Assembly: GCF_024213555.1 (NCBI RefSeq)
Contig: NZ_JANAVO010000002.1
Span: 604,269-668,268 of the forward strand
Origin: Allokutzneria sp. A3M-2-11 16
GTDB lineage: Bacteria; Actinomycetota; Actinomycetes; Mycobacteriales; Pseudonocardiaceae
Direction: 5' to 3'
Length of the DNA stretch: 64,000 nucleotides
Numbering within the stretch: the stretch's first letter is position 1; each line of letters starts with the position of its first letter. Below the pieces are notes generated by a model, which did not search any database, had not been told where the DNA came from, and saw nothing but the letters and a program-made list of their open reading frames with translations. This document shows, in pieces, positions 22,880 to 30,822 of the stretch. The position numbers and the translations under genes were made by a program.

Positions 22880-24253
22880 GTGAGTGTGCACAAGCGTCGT
22901 CCGCTGCGGATCGCGGTCGTGGGCGCCGGTCCGGCCGGTATCTACGCGGCCGACATCCTGACCAAGTCCGACACCCCGGTCAGCATCGACCTGTTCGAAC
23001 GGCTGCCCGCGCCGTACGGCCTGATCAGGTACGGGGTCGCACCGGACCACCCGCGGATCAAGCAGATCGTGCACGCGTTGCAGCGCGTGCTGGAGAAGCC
23101 GGAGATCCGCCTGCTGGGCAACGTGCACTACGGGCTGGACATCACCCTGGAAGACCTCCGCGGGCACTACGACGCGGTCATCTTCTCCACGGGCGCGTCC
23201 AAGGACCGCGACCTGGAGATCCCGGGCATTCGTCTGCCGGGCAGCTACGGCGGCGCGGACTTCGTGTCCTGGTACGACGGACATCCCGACGTGCCGCGCG
23301 ACTGGCCGCTGACCGCGCGCAGCGTCGCGGTGCTCGGCGTCGGCAACGTGGCCCTGGACGTGGCGCGCATCCTCGCCAAGCCCGCGGACGAGCTGCTGTC
23401 CACGGAGATCCCCGACAACGTCTACCGCGGCCTCGCCGCCAGCCAGGTCACGGACGTGCACGTCTTCGGCAGGCGCGGTCCGGCGCAGGCGAAGTTCACG
23501 CCGCTGGAGCTGCGCGAGCTGGACCACTCGCCGAACGTCGAGGTCCTGGTGTACCCGGAGGACATCGAGTTCGACGACGGCAGCATGACCGCGATCCACT
23601 CCAGCAACCAGGTGCGGCAGGTCGTGAAGACCTTGCAGGACTGGGCGATCCGCGATCCCGGAACCCGTCCGCGGCGGCTGCACCTGCACTTCCTGCACCG
23701 GCCGGTCGAGGTGCTCGGCGCGGGCGGGGTGACGGGGTTGCGCACGGAGCGGATGGAGCTGGACGGCAACGGCGGCGCGCGGGGCACCGGCGTGTTCCAC
23801 GACTGGGACGTGCAGGCGGTGTACCGCGCGGTCGGCTACCTCGGCTCGCACCTGGCGGACCTGCCGTTCGACCACTCCACCGGCACGGTCCCGCACGACG
23901 CGGGCCGGGTCCTCGACCAGGACGGCCAGCAGCTGCCCGGCTGCTACGTGACCGGCTGGATCAAGCGCGGCCCGGTCGGGTTGATCGGGCACACCAAGGG
24001 CGACGCGCTGGAGACGATCGGCAGCCTGCTCGCCGACCTGCCGACGCTGCGCGAGGCCGCGGAGCCGGACCCCTCGGCGATCCTGGACCTGTTGGAGCGC
24101 AGGGACATCCACTACACCACGCACGAGGGCTGGAACCGGCTGGACGTGCACGAGCTGCGGCTCGGTGACGCGCGCGGGCGGGAACGGATCAAGGTCGTCT
24201 CCCGCGAGGAGATGCTGGCGATCTCCCGGGACGAGGTGATTCACGCCCGATGA
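22880..24253 (+). CDS. fprA: ferredoxin/adrenodoxin-type NADP+ reductase FprA
   Basis: A 457-residue flavoprotein of the adrenodoxin-reductase family, matching M. tuberculosis FprA in length. The FAD site is VAVVGAGPAGIYAADIL-like near residue 12, APYGLIRYGVAPDH follows, the NADP site is VLGVGNVALDVARIL with the downstream FGRRGPAQAKFT, and the C-terminal GWIKRGPVGLIGHTKGDA contacts flavin. It passes NADPH electrons to ferredoxins serving P450s or Fe-S assembly. An iron box covers its promoter, so expression should rise in iron shortage. The GTG start lacks a ribosome site, consistent with a leaderless transcript. Confidence 0.95.
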   Translation: MSVHKRRPLRIAVVGAGPAGIYAADILTKSDTPVSIDLFERLPAPYGLIRYGVAPDHPRIKQIVHALQRVLEKPEIRLLGNVHYGLDITLEDLRGHYDAVIFSTGASKDRDLEIPGIRLPGSYGGADFVSWYDGHPDVPRDWPLTARSVAVLGVGNVALDVARILAKPADELLSTEIPDNVYRGLAASQVTDVHVFGRRGPAQAKFTPLELRELDHSPNVEVLVYPEDIEFDDGSMTAIHSSNQVRQVVKTLQDWAIRDPGTRPRRLHLHFLHRPVEVLGAGGVTGLRTERMELDGNGGARGTGVFHDWDVQAVYRAVGYLGSHLADLPFDHSTGTVPHDAGRVLDQDGQQLPGCYVTGWIKRGPVGLIGHTKGDALETIGSLLADLPTLREAAEPDPSAILDLLERRDIHYTTHEGWNRLDVHELRLGDARGRERIKVVSREEMLAISRDEVIHAR

Positions 24254-24311
24254 GGCAGCCCTAGGAGCAAACGCTTCTCCCGCGTGGCCGCGGGCTTCGA
24301 GACTCGCGGCC

Positions 24312-26552
24312 ATGTGGAAACGCCTGTTGCTTGCGGCGATGCTCGTCGTGCCTGCGACGGCGGCGGCCGAGACTCCGCTGTCGCACCGCACGTCGTGGCT
24401 CGCGGAGACCATGACCGCCGAGGACGCCGCCTACATCCACTCGACCGACCAGAAGTGGCCCGGCTACGGCAGAAAATGGGTGCAGGTAAGGGTTGCGTCG
24501 GTCTTCGTCGACCCGCAGGCCGCGGACGGCTTGGCCTACACCAACTCCGTCTACGACGAGGGCTCGCGTGAGAAGGGCGTCTACCGCTTCGGCGCCGGGG
24601 CGACTGCGCGTCCGGTGACGCAGCTCTACCCGCAGGGCTCCGGCGGCACGGTCGTCGCCGGGGACGACAAGTACTTCTACGCCGACCACACCCGCTGGGG
24701 TGAGCGGTTGCCGGACGGCAGCCTCAAGAACCTCGGGCAGGTGCTGACCCGGTTCCAGCGCGGCACGGCGCCGCACAAGAACCCTTGGTACGGCGACACG
24801 ATCCCGATGTCGGACTTCCCGGGCGGCGACCCGGTCGCGTCGAGCTGGACGGCCGGGCGCAACCTCACCGGCGTACCCGGTGGGATCACCGCGGGACTCG
24901 GGTTCGTGTTCGTGTCCCGCCCCTCGGAGAACCTGATCTACGTCTACGAGCGCGAGAAGATGACGCTCGTCGCAAAGCACTCCGCCCGCAACCCCGGCGC
25001 GCTGGCCTTCCGGCACGCCACGAACAGCCTGTTCGCCTTGTCGGACAACGCATCCGGCAAGCGCGAGGTGCGGGAGTGGAAGGTGCAACCGACTGGCGCG
25101 GTGACCGCGGGCGCCACGATCGCGGACGTGGGCACGACGCCGGTGGCGTTGGCGGCGAACGCGAACCGACTGCTCATCGCGGACAACCACCTTGCGGCAC
25201 AACAGGTTCGGATCTACTCCGAAACCAACCAGCTCATCGGGAAGCTCGGCCAGCCGGGCGGAGTGGTGGCGCACAAGGGGGTCTACGGCGACGACCGCTT
25301 CGACAACCTGACCGGGGTCGGGATCGACAAGGCGGGCAACATCACCGTGGCCGCCAATGGACGGGGCACCTACGGCTGGCTGGACATCCGCCGCTTCACC
25401 GCGAACCACGTGCTGGACAGCAAGGTCGTCAACCACGTGTTCCTGGACGCCGGGGTGCCGGACCCGCGCGACCCGTCGCAGGTGTACACGGCCTTCAACA
25501 AGTACTCACTGAACTACGCCGCCACCCAGCCCGGCCAGGAGTGGCAGCCCAACCGCACGCAGCTGACGGTGAACCGCGCGACCTGCCCGCACGACGGCCG
25601 GACCCCGCATCCGACCACGGGCGCGACCACGCAGACCCAGGCGGTCGCGGTGCGGCACCTGAAGGGCTCAGACGGCGTCGAGCGGAAGTACCTGTTCGTC
25701 CGACCGCAGGGGCAGGCGTTCACGAACCTGGGGATCTACCGGTTCGAGGGTGAGGAGGCGCGGCCGTCCGTGCTGTTCTCCGAGGGCGTCAAGCCGTGGC
25801 CGGACGGCACCCCGGCGACTCCCGGGAGGCAGAAGTGGGTCGACTCCACCCCCAACTGCCGCATCGACCCCGGCGAGATCACCAACATGGCCCACGACCG
25901 GGACTGGATCTCCTTCGCCCACTCCATCGACATGAAGGGCGGGGTCTGGGGCACCGGCCCCAACCTGAAGTACGTGCACCACTTCCCGCTGAAGTCTTTC
26001 GACTCCGCCAACAACCCGCAGTACGGCAGCGCGGAGAACATCCTGCTGGCTGACGCGCCAATGGACAAGATCCTCAACGTCCACTACGTCGACGCGACCG
26101 ACACGATGTACCTGTACGGCTATCGGGGAGCGCCCGCCGGGCCGACCGCGTCGCCGCGCTACATCCTCGCGAGGTACGACAACTTCTCCACTCCGCAGCG
26201 GAAGCTCAGCCGGTCGGTCGACATGAACTACAAGCGGTGCTGGTACCCGCAGTGGGGGATCGACCCCTGTGAGCCGCTGGGCCTCGCCGTGGCCGGAAAC
26301 CGGGTCTACGTAGCCGATTCCGGGACCGGAGAGGGCGATCCGGCCGGTCGTGTGCGGAGCTTCGACGCCAGCACCCTCGCCCACCGCGGCGACCTGGTCG
26401 CCGGTCCCGAGGTCGGTCGGCGCGCGGGCTGGGTGGACGTCGCGGTCACCGGGATCACGGCGGCCGTGCTGCCCAACGGCGAGCACGTGATCTTCCGCGA
26501 GGAGGACTACCTGACCCGCATCCTGATGTACCGCTACACCCCGACCCCCTGA
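24312..26552 (+). CDS. large secreted protein of unknown function (beta-propeller-like)
   Basis: A 746-residue protein with a clear signal peptide (MWKRLLLAAMLVVPATAAAE, cleavage about residue 20). The mature part has repeated beta-rich blades with N/D-x-L-x-V-A-D and LFVSRPSENLIYVYERE patterns, such as GVGIDKAGNITVAANGRG and GLAVAGNRVYVADSG, reminiscent of NHL/SMP-30 propellers. Four cysteines (ATCPHDG, NCRIDP, KRCWYPQWGIDPCEP) could form disulfides. I do not recognise a named family or catalytic residues. It stands alone between fprA and a palindrome. Probably extracellular. Confidence 0.72.
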   Translation: MWKRLLLAAMLVVPATAAAETPLSHRTSWLAETMTAEDAAYIHSTDQKWPGYGRKWVQVRVASVFVDPQAADGLAYTNSVYDEGSREKGVYRFGAGATARPVTQLYPQGSGGTVVAGDDKYFYADHTRWGERLPDGSLKNLGQVLTRFQRGTAPHKNPWYGDTIPMSDFPGGDPVASSWTAGRNLTGVPGGITAGLGFVFVSRPSENLIYVYEREKMTLVAKHSARNPGALAFRHATNSLFALSDNASGKREVREWKVQPTGAVTAGATIADVGTTPVALAANANRLLIADNHLAAQQVRIYSETNQLIGKLGQPGGVVAHKGVYGDDRFDNLTGVGIDKAGNITVAANGRGTYGWLDIRRFTANHVLDSKVVNHVFLDAGVPDPRDPSQVYTAFNKYSLNYAATQPGQEWQPNRTQLTVNRATCPHDGRTPHPTTGATTQTQAVAVRHLKGSDGVERKYLFVRPQGQAFTNLGIYRFEGEEARPSVLFSEGVKPWPDGTPATPGRQKWVDSTPNCRIDPGEITNMAHDRDWISFAHSIDMKGGVWGTGPNLKYVHHFPLKSFDSANNPQYGSAENILLADAPMDKILNVHYVDATDTMYLYGYRGAPAGPTASPRYILARYDNFSTPQRKLSRSVDMNYKRCWYPQWGIDPCEPLGLAVAGNRVYVADSGTGEGDPAGRVRSFDASTLAHRGDLVAGPEVGRRAGWVDVAVTGITAAVLPNGEHVIFREEDYLTRILMYRYTPTP

Positions 26553-26569
26553 CCCACAAATGCGTTTGA

Positions 26570-26618
26570 ACCCAATGTGGCATTGGTTACGTCAGACGTA
26601 ACCAATGCCACATTGGGT
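26570..26618. repeat. perfect 49-bp palindrome between convergent genes
   Basis: Perfect 23-bp arms (26570-26592 and 26596-26618) flank a CAG spacer. Each arm also contains its own small palindrome, CCAATG-TGG-CATTGG, so two alternative folds are possible. It lies between the secreted-protein gene and pfkA and is AT-richer than its surroundings, with no U-run. Likely a bidirectional transcript end or a repeat remnant. Confidence 0.8.
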
Positions 26619-26639
26619 AGATCAACAACCCCGGGTGGG

Positions 26640-27665
26640 TCAGCCGAAGAAGACCTCGGCCTCGGCGTAGCGCTCCGTCGGGACGGTCTTCAGCTCGGCG
26701 GTCGCCTCGGACAGCTTCACGCGGACGATGTCCGTGCCGCGCAGCGCGACCATCACGCCGAAGTCGCCGTCGTTGACCGCGTCCACCGCGTGCAGGCCGA
26801 ACCGGGTGGCCAGGACGCGGTCGTAGGCGGTCGGCGTGCCGCCGCGCTGGGTGTGACCGAGCACGACCGCGCGCGACTCCTTGCCGGTGCGCGCCGCGAT
26901 CTCGTCGGCCAGCCAGGTGCCGATACCGCCAAGGCGGACGTGACCGAAGGCGTCCTTCTCGCCGCTGACCAGGACCTCGGCCCCGTCCTCCGGCATCGCG
27001 CCCTCGGCGACGACGATGATCGGGGCGTACTCGCGCTCGAAGCGGCGCTGCACCCACTCCACGACCTTGTCGACGCTGAACTTCTTCTCCGGCACCAGGA
27101 TCACGTTCGCGCCGCCGGCGAGGCCGGAGTGCAGCGCGATCCAGCCCGCGTGCCTGCCCATGACCTCCACGACCAGCGCGCGGTGGTGGGACTCGGCGGT
27201 GGTGCGCAGCCGGTCGATCGACTCGGTTGCGATGTGCACCGCGGTGTCGAAGCCGAAGGTGTAGTCGGTGGCACCGAGGTCGTTGTCGATCGTCTTCGGC
27301 ACGCCGACCACGCCGATGCCGTCGTCGGTGAGCCGCTTGGCGACCCCGAGGGTGTCCTCGCCGCCGATCGCGATGAGCGCGTCGACCTGCTGCTCCGCCA
27401 GGGTCCTGCGGATCGCCTCGACGCCGCCGTCGACCTTGTAGGGGTTGGTGCGGGAGGACCCCAGGATGGTGCCGCCCCTGGTCAGGATGTCCTCGACCTG
27501 GTCGAGGCCGAGCGGGCGGGTGTGCCCTTCGATCGGGCCCTTCCAGCCGTTGCGGAAGCCGACGAAGTCGTGACCGTAGACCTCGACGCCCTTGCGGACG
27601 ACCGCGCGGATGACCGCGTTGAGGCCGGGGCAGTCCCCGCCGCCGGTGAGCACGCCGATGCGCAT
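26640..27665 (-). CDS. pfkA: 6-phosphofructokinase, residues typical of PPi-dependent type
   Basis: A 341-residue PfkA-family enzyme phosphorylating fructose-6-phosphate. N-terminal GGGDCPGLNAVIR and the catalytic PKTIDNDL loop (TIDND) are intact, with EVMGRHAGWIA and GHTQRGGTPTAYDR as sugar-phosphate sites. The donor-specificity positions read D104 (GGEDT) and K124 (PKTIDND). Asp104/Lys124 is the combination known for pyrophosphate-dependent enzymes, while ATP enzymes carry Gly/Gly. This favours PPi as donor and a reversible reaction, as described for Amycolatopsis. GAGGAGG seven bases upstream fixes the ATG. Confidence 0.93.
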   Translation of the reverse strand: MRIGVLTGGGDCPGLNAVIRAVVRKGVEVYGHDFVGFRNGWKGPIEGHTRPLGLDQVEDILTRGGTILGSSRTNPYKVDGGVEAIRRTLAEQQVDALIAIGGEDTLGVAKRLTDDGIGVVGVPKTIDNDLGATDYTFGFDTAVHIATESIDRLRTTAESHHRALVVEVMGRHAGWIALHSGLAGGANVILVPEKKFSVDKVVEWVQRRFEREYAPIIVVAEGAMPEDGAEVLVSGEKDAFGHVRLGGIGTWLADEIAARTGKESRAVVLGHTQRGGTPTAYDRVLATRFGLHAVDAVNDGDFGVMVALRGTDIVRVKLSEATAELKTVPTERYAEAEVFFG

Positions 27666-27771
27666 TTCATCGCCTCCTCGCTGCGCCGGATGCGCGCAGA
27701 GTGTGACCGTCGTCGCGCTCAGCTTTTCAGGAGCTGGATCGGTGCAGCAAGGCGGGTCCCAGTTGGCGGGC

Positions 27772-28260
27772 TCAGGCCCGCTTCCAGAGCGGCTCCATGA
27801 TCTTCCAGCGGACCAGGTTGTGCCTGGCGTCGGCCAGCGCGGAGTGCGCGTCTGCGGGCGGCGGGGTGAGCCGCGGGCGCTTGAGGTCCTCCCAGCGCTG
27901 CCGGAGGTCCTTGGTGTAGCGCGGGATCTCCCTGGGCAGCGCGGGCATCGCGCCCCACAGCTGAGCCAGCGCCACGTGGTCGTAGGCGGCGAACCACGCC
28001 CACAGCTCGATGTCCTCGCCGGGCTCGTTGAGGAAGTCCAGGAGGTCGTCGCGGATCTGCTTGCGGCTGCGCCACACCGGATCAGCGGGCGGCGGGAGCT
28101 TGTCGAGGACGTTCTGCCGGACCCACAGCCCGGCCCGGTCGGGGTCGAACTCCGTGGACACCGCGTAGAACTCGCGGCCCCGCTCGTCGACGACGCCGAT
28201 CGACACCAGGTCGATCGTCACGCCGTCCTCGATGAACTCCGTATCGTAGAAGAACCGCAC
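27772..28260 (-). CDS. DEDDh 3'-exoribonuclease of the Rv2179c family
   Basis: A 162-residue RNase-T-like exonuclease. The first carboxylates are D6 and E8 in FFYDTEFIEDG; later acidic and His residues appear in WFAAYDHVALAQLWG and HSALADARHNL, completing DEDDh. M. tuberculosis Rv2179c, at the same position after aroG, is the type member of this 3'-to-5' RNase group. The start ATG gives the canonical MRFFYDTEF. It is followed 21 bp later on the same strand relative to the acyltransferase, so the two likely form one transcript. Confidence 0.9.
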   Translation of the reverse strand: MRFFYDTEFIEDGVTIDLVSIGVVDERGREFYAVSTEFDPDRAGLWVRQNVLDKLPPPADPVWRSRKQIRDDLLDFLNEPGEDIELWAWFAAYDHVALAQLWGAMPALPREIPRYTKDLRQRWEDLKRPRLTPPPADAHSALADARHNLVRWKIMEPLWKRA

Positions 28261-28281
28261 CGGGGCAACTCTAGGGTTCGC

Positions 28282-29004
28282 TCAGCCCGCCTTGGTCTCC
28301 GGCACCCGCTCGGCCTTGCGCGGGCGCGGCGGGACGGGATCCTTCACCTTGGCCGCGTAGACGTCGACGTACTCCTGGCCGGACATCTCCATCAGCGCGT
28401 ACATGATCTCGTCGGTGACCGAGCGCTCCACGAACCGGTCACCGCCGAGGCCGTCGTAGCGGCTGAAGTCCAGGGGCTCGCCGATCACGATGCGGATGCG
28501 GTGCGGGCGCCACATCTTCGAACCGATCGGGTTGGCCTTGTCGGTGCCGACCATGACCACCGGGATGACCGGGACCCCGGCCTCCATGGCCATCCGGGCC
28601 ACGCCGATCTTGCCCTTGTAGAGGCGGCCGTCCGGGGACCGCGTGCCCTCGGGGTAGATGCCCAGCAGATGGCCCTCGCGCAGCAGCCGCACGCCGGTGT
28701 CCAGCGCGTCCTGCGCCGCCGCGGCGCTGGCCCGGTCGATCGGCACCTGGCCGACCCCGCTGAAGAAGGCCTTCTTGAACCGGCCCTTGATCCCCTTGCC
28801 GGTGAAGTACTCGCGCTTCGCCAGGAAGGTCACCCGGCGCGGGACCATCAGCGGCAGGAAGAACGAGTCGGCGACCGCGAGGTGGTTGCTCGCGAGAATC
28901 GCGCCGCCCTTGCGCGGCACGTTCTCCAACCCCTCGATGGTCGGCCGGAAGAACAACCGCAGCAGCGGTCCCAGAAAGACGTACTTCATCAGCCAGTAGA
29001 GCAC
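28282..29004 (-). CDS. 1-acylglycerol-3-phosphate O-acyltransferase (PlsC-like)
   Basis: A 240-residue membrane-associated acyltransferase. Motif I is NHLAVAD (NHx4D), motif II is the VGQVPIDRA region, and motif III is YPEGTRSPDGR, all in order. An N-terminal hydrophobic segment (LMKYVFLGPLLRLFF) would anchor it. It acylates lysophosphatidate or a related lipid at sn-2. Its place beside the Rv2179c-like nuclease matches M. tuberculosis Rv2182c. A basic, Pro-rich tail (about 20 residues) ends the protein. It is transcribed divergently from the hydrolase at 29181. Confidence 0.92.
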   Translation of the reverse strand: MLYWLMKYVFLGPLLRLFFRPTIEGLENVPRKGGAILASNHLAVADSFFLPLMVPRRVTFLAKREYFTGKGIKGRFKKAFFSGVGQVPIDRASAAAAQDALDTGVRLLREGHLLGIYPEGTRSPDGRLYKGKIGVARMAMEAGVPVIPVVMVGTDKANPIGSKMWRPHRIRIVIGEPLDFSRYDGLGGDRFVERSVTDEIMYALMEMSGQEYVDVYAAKVKDPVPPRPRKAERVPETKAG

Positions 29005-29180
29005 TGCGAAGACCGCCTCCTCCCTGCCCTCAGCGTGACGCGCCAGCCTACGGAGCGTTCCTTACCGAACACAACGCGGAACACCCAACCACAGTGCCCT
29101 ACTCGATGAGATCTGCCGCACCGACGGTGTCGCGTGGGACTATTGCGAGCGGCGCATCGCCCACGACCCAGGAGGCTGTC

Positions 29181-29951
29181 GTGCCCGTCCTGACCGGTGC
29201 GGAGCCCTTCGCTCACGAGGGCTCCGACGACATCGGTGTGCTGCTCTGCCACGGTTTCACCGGAACGCCGCAGAGCATGCGGCCCTGGGCGGAGCACCTG
29301 GCCGCCGAGGGGTTCTCGGTGCGCTGCCCGCTGCTGCCCGGGCACGGGACGCGGTGGCAGGACATGAACCGCACCCGCTGGCAGCACTGGTACGACCGGG
29401 TGGAAACCGGCTTCGGGCAGCTGTCCGCGCGGTGCCGCTCCACCTTCGTCTTCGGCCAGTCGATGGGCGGCGCGCTGGCGCTGCGCCTGGCCCAGCGGCA
29501 CGGGCCGGAGGCGGCCGGGCTCGTCCTGGTCAACCCCTCGGTCACCACCCTCAAGCGCGGCGCTCGGCTGCTGCCGCTGCTGGCCAAGGTGGTGCCGTCG
29601 ATCCCCGGGGTCGCCAACGACATCGCCAAGCCGGGGGTGCACGAGGTCGCCTACGACCGGACCCCGCTGCGCGCGGCGGCCAGCCTCCAGCAGCTCTGGA
29701 GCGTGGTGCGGGCCGACCTGGGCCGGGTGCACCAGCCGCTGCTGCTGTTCCGCTCCGCCGTCGACCACGTCGTCGAGCCGGTCAGCTCGCGGATCGTGCT
29801 GGACGGGGTGGCCAGCGAGGACCGGACCGAGGTGGTGCTCGCGGACAGCTTCCACGTCGCCACGCTCGACAACGACGCACCGACGATCTTCGCGGCCAGC
29901 GTGGAGTTCGCGCGCCGCGTGCACGAGGCCAGGGTGGGTGAGGCTGCTTGA
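29181..29951 (+). CDS. alpha/beta-hydrolase, carboxylesterase/monoacylglycerol-lipase type
   Basis: A 256-residue single-domain hydrolase. The oxyanion region is LLCHGFTGTPQSM, the nucleophile elbow FGQSMGGALAL (G-x-S-x-G), the acid lies in RSAVDHVVEP, and the base in DSFHVATLDND. This matches the Est30 group of carboxylesterases. No signal peptide. GTG 29181 has AGGAGG seven bases upstream; the frame continues to 29094 but without support. It overlaps the next gene by four bases (TTGA) and faces the acyltransferase, so a role in lipid turnover is possible. Confidence 0.88.
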   Translation: MPVLTGAEPFAHEGSDDIGVLLCHGFTGTPQSMRPWAEHLAAEGFSVRCPLLPGHGTRWQDMNRTRWQHWYDRVETGFGQLSARCRSTFVFGQSMGGALALRLAQRHGPEAAGLVLVNPSVTTLKRGARLLPLLAKVVPSIPGVANDIAKPGVHEVAYDRTPLRAAASLQQLWSVVRADLGRVHQPLLLFRSAVDHVVEPVSSRIVLDGVASEDRTEVVLADSFHVATLDNDAPTIFAASVEFARRVHEARVGEAA

Positions 29952-30427
29952 GCAAGAAGGCCGAGGAGACCGGCGGACCCGAGGACGTCGACGCCGCGTT
30001 CGCCGCGATCGTGGCCGGACTGCAACGCGAGGGGGTCTCCGGCGACTGGCCGGACGGCGAGCGGGAGGAGCGCAAGAGGACCAAGGCCCCCGAGCCGGAG
30101 GCCACCCGCCCGGAACCAACACCCGACCCCGCGAGCAGGTCTTCGGAATCGACGCTCGACCCTGCGAGCAGGTCGTCGGCGGACGACCACTTCGTCCCGC
30201 CGGACCCGCCGCCACTGCCCCCGCTGCGCCCGGCGACGCTCGGCGCGCTGGCGCTGTTCTGCCTCGGCGCGCTGCTGCTGATCGCGCCGAACGTGCTCGG
30301 CCTCGCGGCGAGCACCGGCACCCCGCTCGCCCTGCTGGCGATCAGCGGCGGCATCGGCTGGCTGGTGCTGCGGATGCGCAAGGGACCCCCGCCGGACTCC
30401 GGCTGGGACGATGGCGCACAGGTCTAG
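29948..30427 (+). CDS. two-helix membrane protein of unknown function
   Basis: A 159-residue protein starting at TTG 29948 within the stop of the hydrolase. Residues 1-90 are acidic and Pro-rich with a repeated DPASRSSxS segment (TPDPASRSSES, LDPASRSSAD). Two adjacent hydrophobic helices follow (ALALFCLGALLLIAPNVLGLA and ALLAISGGIGWLVL), then a short basic tail. I do not recognise the family. The internal duplication and low-complexity linker suggest an unstructured cytosolic arm. Its stop codon lies inside the first GGTCTAGACC operator-like site. Confidence 0.7.
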   Translation: MSKKAEETGGPEDVDAAFAAIVAGLQREGVSGDWPDGEREERKRTKAPEPEATRPEPTPDPASRSSESTLDPASRSSADDHFVPPDPPPLPPLRPATLGALALFCLGALLLIAPNVLGLAASTGTPLALLAISGGIGWLVLRMRKGPPPDSGWDDGAQV

Positions 30428-30454
30428 ACCATCACGCTTTGTGGTCTAGACCAC
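30421..30454. promoter_or_regulatory. tandem GntR/DasR-like operator sites
   Basis: GGTCTAGACC occurs at 30421-30430 and again at 30443-30452, 22 bp apart (two helical turns). The second is extended to a perfect GTGGTCTAGACCAC. Core TGGTCTAGACCA is the DasR-responsive element known from streptomycete aminosugar genes. It lies upstream of the micro-ORF at 30623. Confidence 0.6.
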
Positions 30455-30522
30455 GACTGAATCCGCCGTCGGGCTGAGAGCCGGATCACGGCCGCTGAGC
30501 TAACCCGGTGAGATCGCACACG

Positions 30523-30532
30523 AAAGCGCTTT
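30523..30532. promoter_or_regulatory. LacI-family-like operator
   Basis: AAAGCGCTTT, in the context CGAAAGCGCTTTTCC, is a perfect 10-bp palindrome with the central CG typical of LacI/GalR-family operators. It lies six bases before the putative -35 of the micro-ORF promoter. Confidence 0.45.
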
Positions 30533-30537
30533 TCCGC

Positions 30538-30568
30538 TTGTGACAACGATTCAGTGCTGCCGTAACGT
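30538..30568 (+). promoter_or_regulatory. putative promoter of the 41-codon ORF
   Basis: A TTGTGA (30538-30543) and TAACGT (30563-30568) pair resembles -35/-10 elements with a 19-bp spacer, slightly long; TGACAA at 30541 gives 16 bp. A small hairpin CCGGGG-CACAA-CCCCGG follows at 30580-30596 in the leader. Confidence 0.4.
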
Positions 30569-30622
30569 GATCGCGGGAACCGGGGCACAACCCCGGGACC
30601 CGCGCACCGAAGGGAGTGACTC

Positions 30623-30748
30623 ATGGATCAGTTGCAAGCCTTCGTGCTCGTGCGTGCGCTGACTCAGGCCGCCGAACAGCGGTCCGAGCGGCGCGCGCAC
30701 CACTCCGAGAAGCCCCGTCGCCGGTTGCTCCGCCGTCGCAACCGCTAG
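30623..30748 (+). CDS. 41-residue basic micro-protein, unknown
   Basis: The frame MDQLQAFVLVRALTQ... has GAAGGGAG six bases before its ATG, a hairpin-containing leader, a plausible promoter and two kinds of operator-like palindromes upstream. The N-terminal third is an amphipathic helix; the last 11 residues are almost all Arg (ending RRRLLRRRNR). Reasons to think it real: good ribosome site, controlled-looking promoter, and no other gene in 30428-30822. Reason for doubt: short length and no recognised family. It lies tail-to-tail with glkA. It might instead mark a regulatory RNA. Confidence 0.5.
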   Translation: MDQLQAFVLVRALTQAAEQRSERRAHHSEKPRRRLLRRRNR

Positions 30749-30822
30749 GACCTTCTCCGAAGAGCACGACGAGTGAGCGCTGTCGGCAGCGTCGCCGACC
30801 GCGTCCCTTCCTCCCCGCGAAC

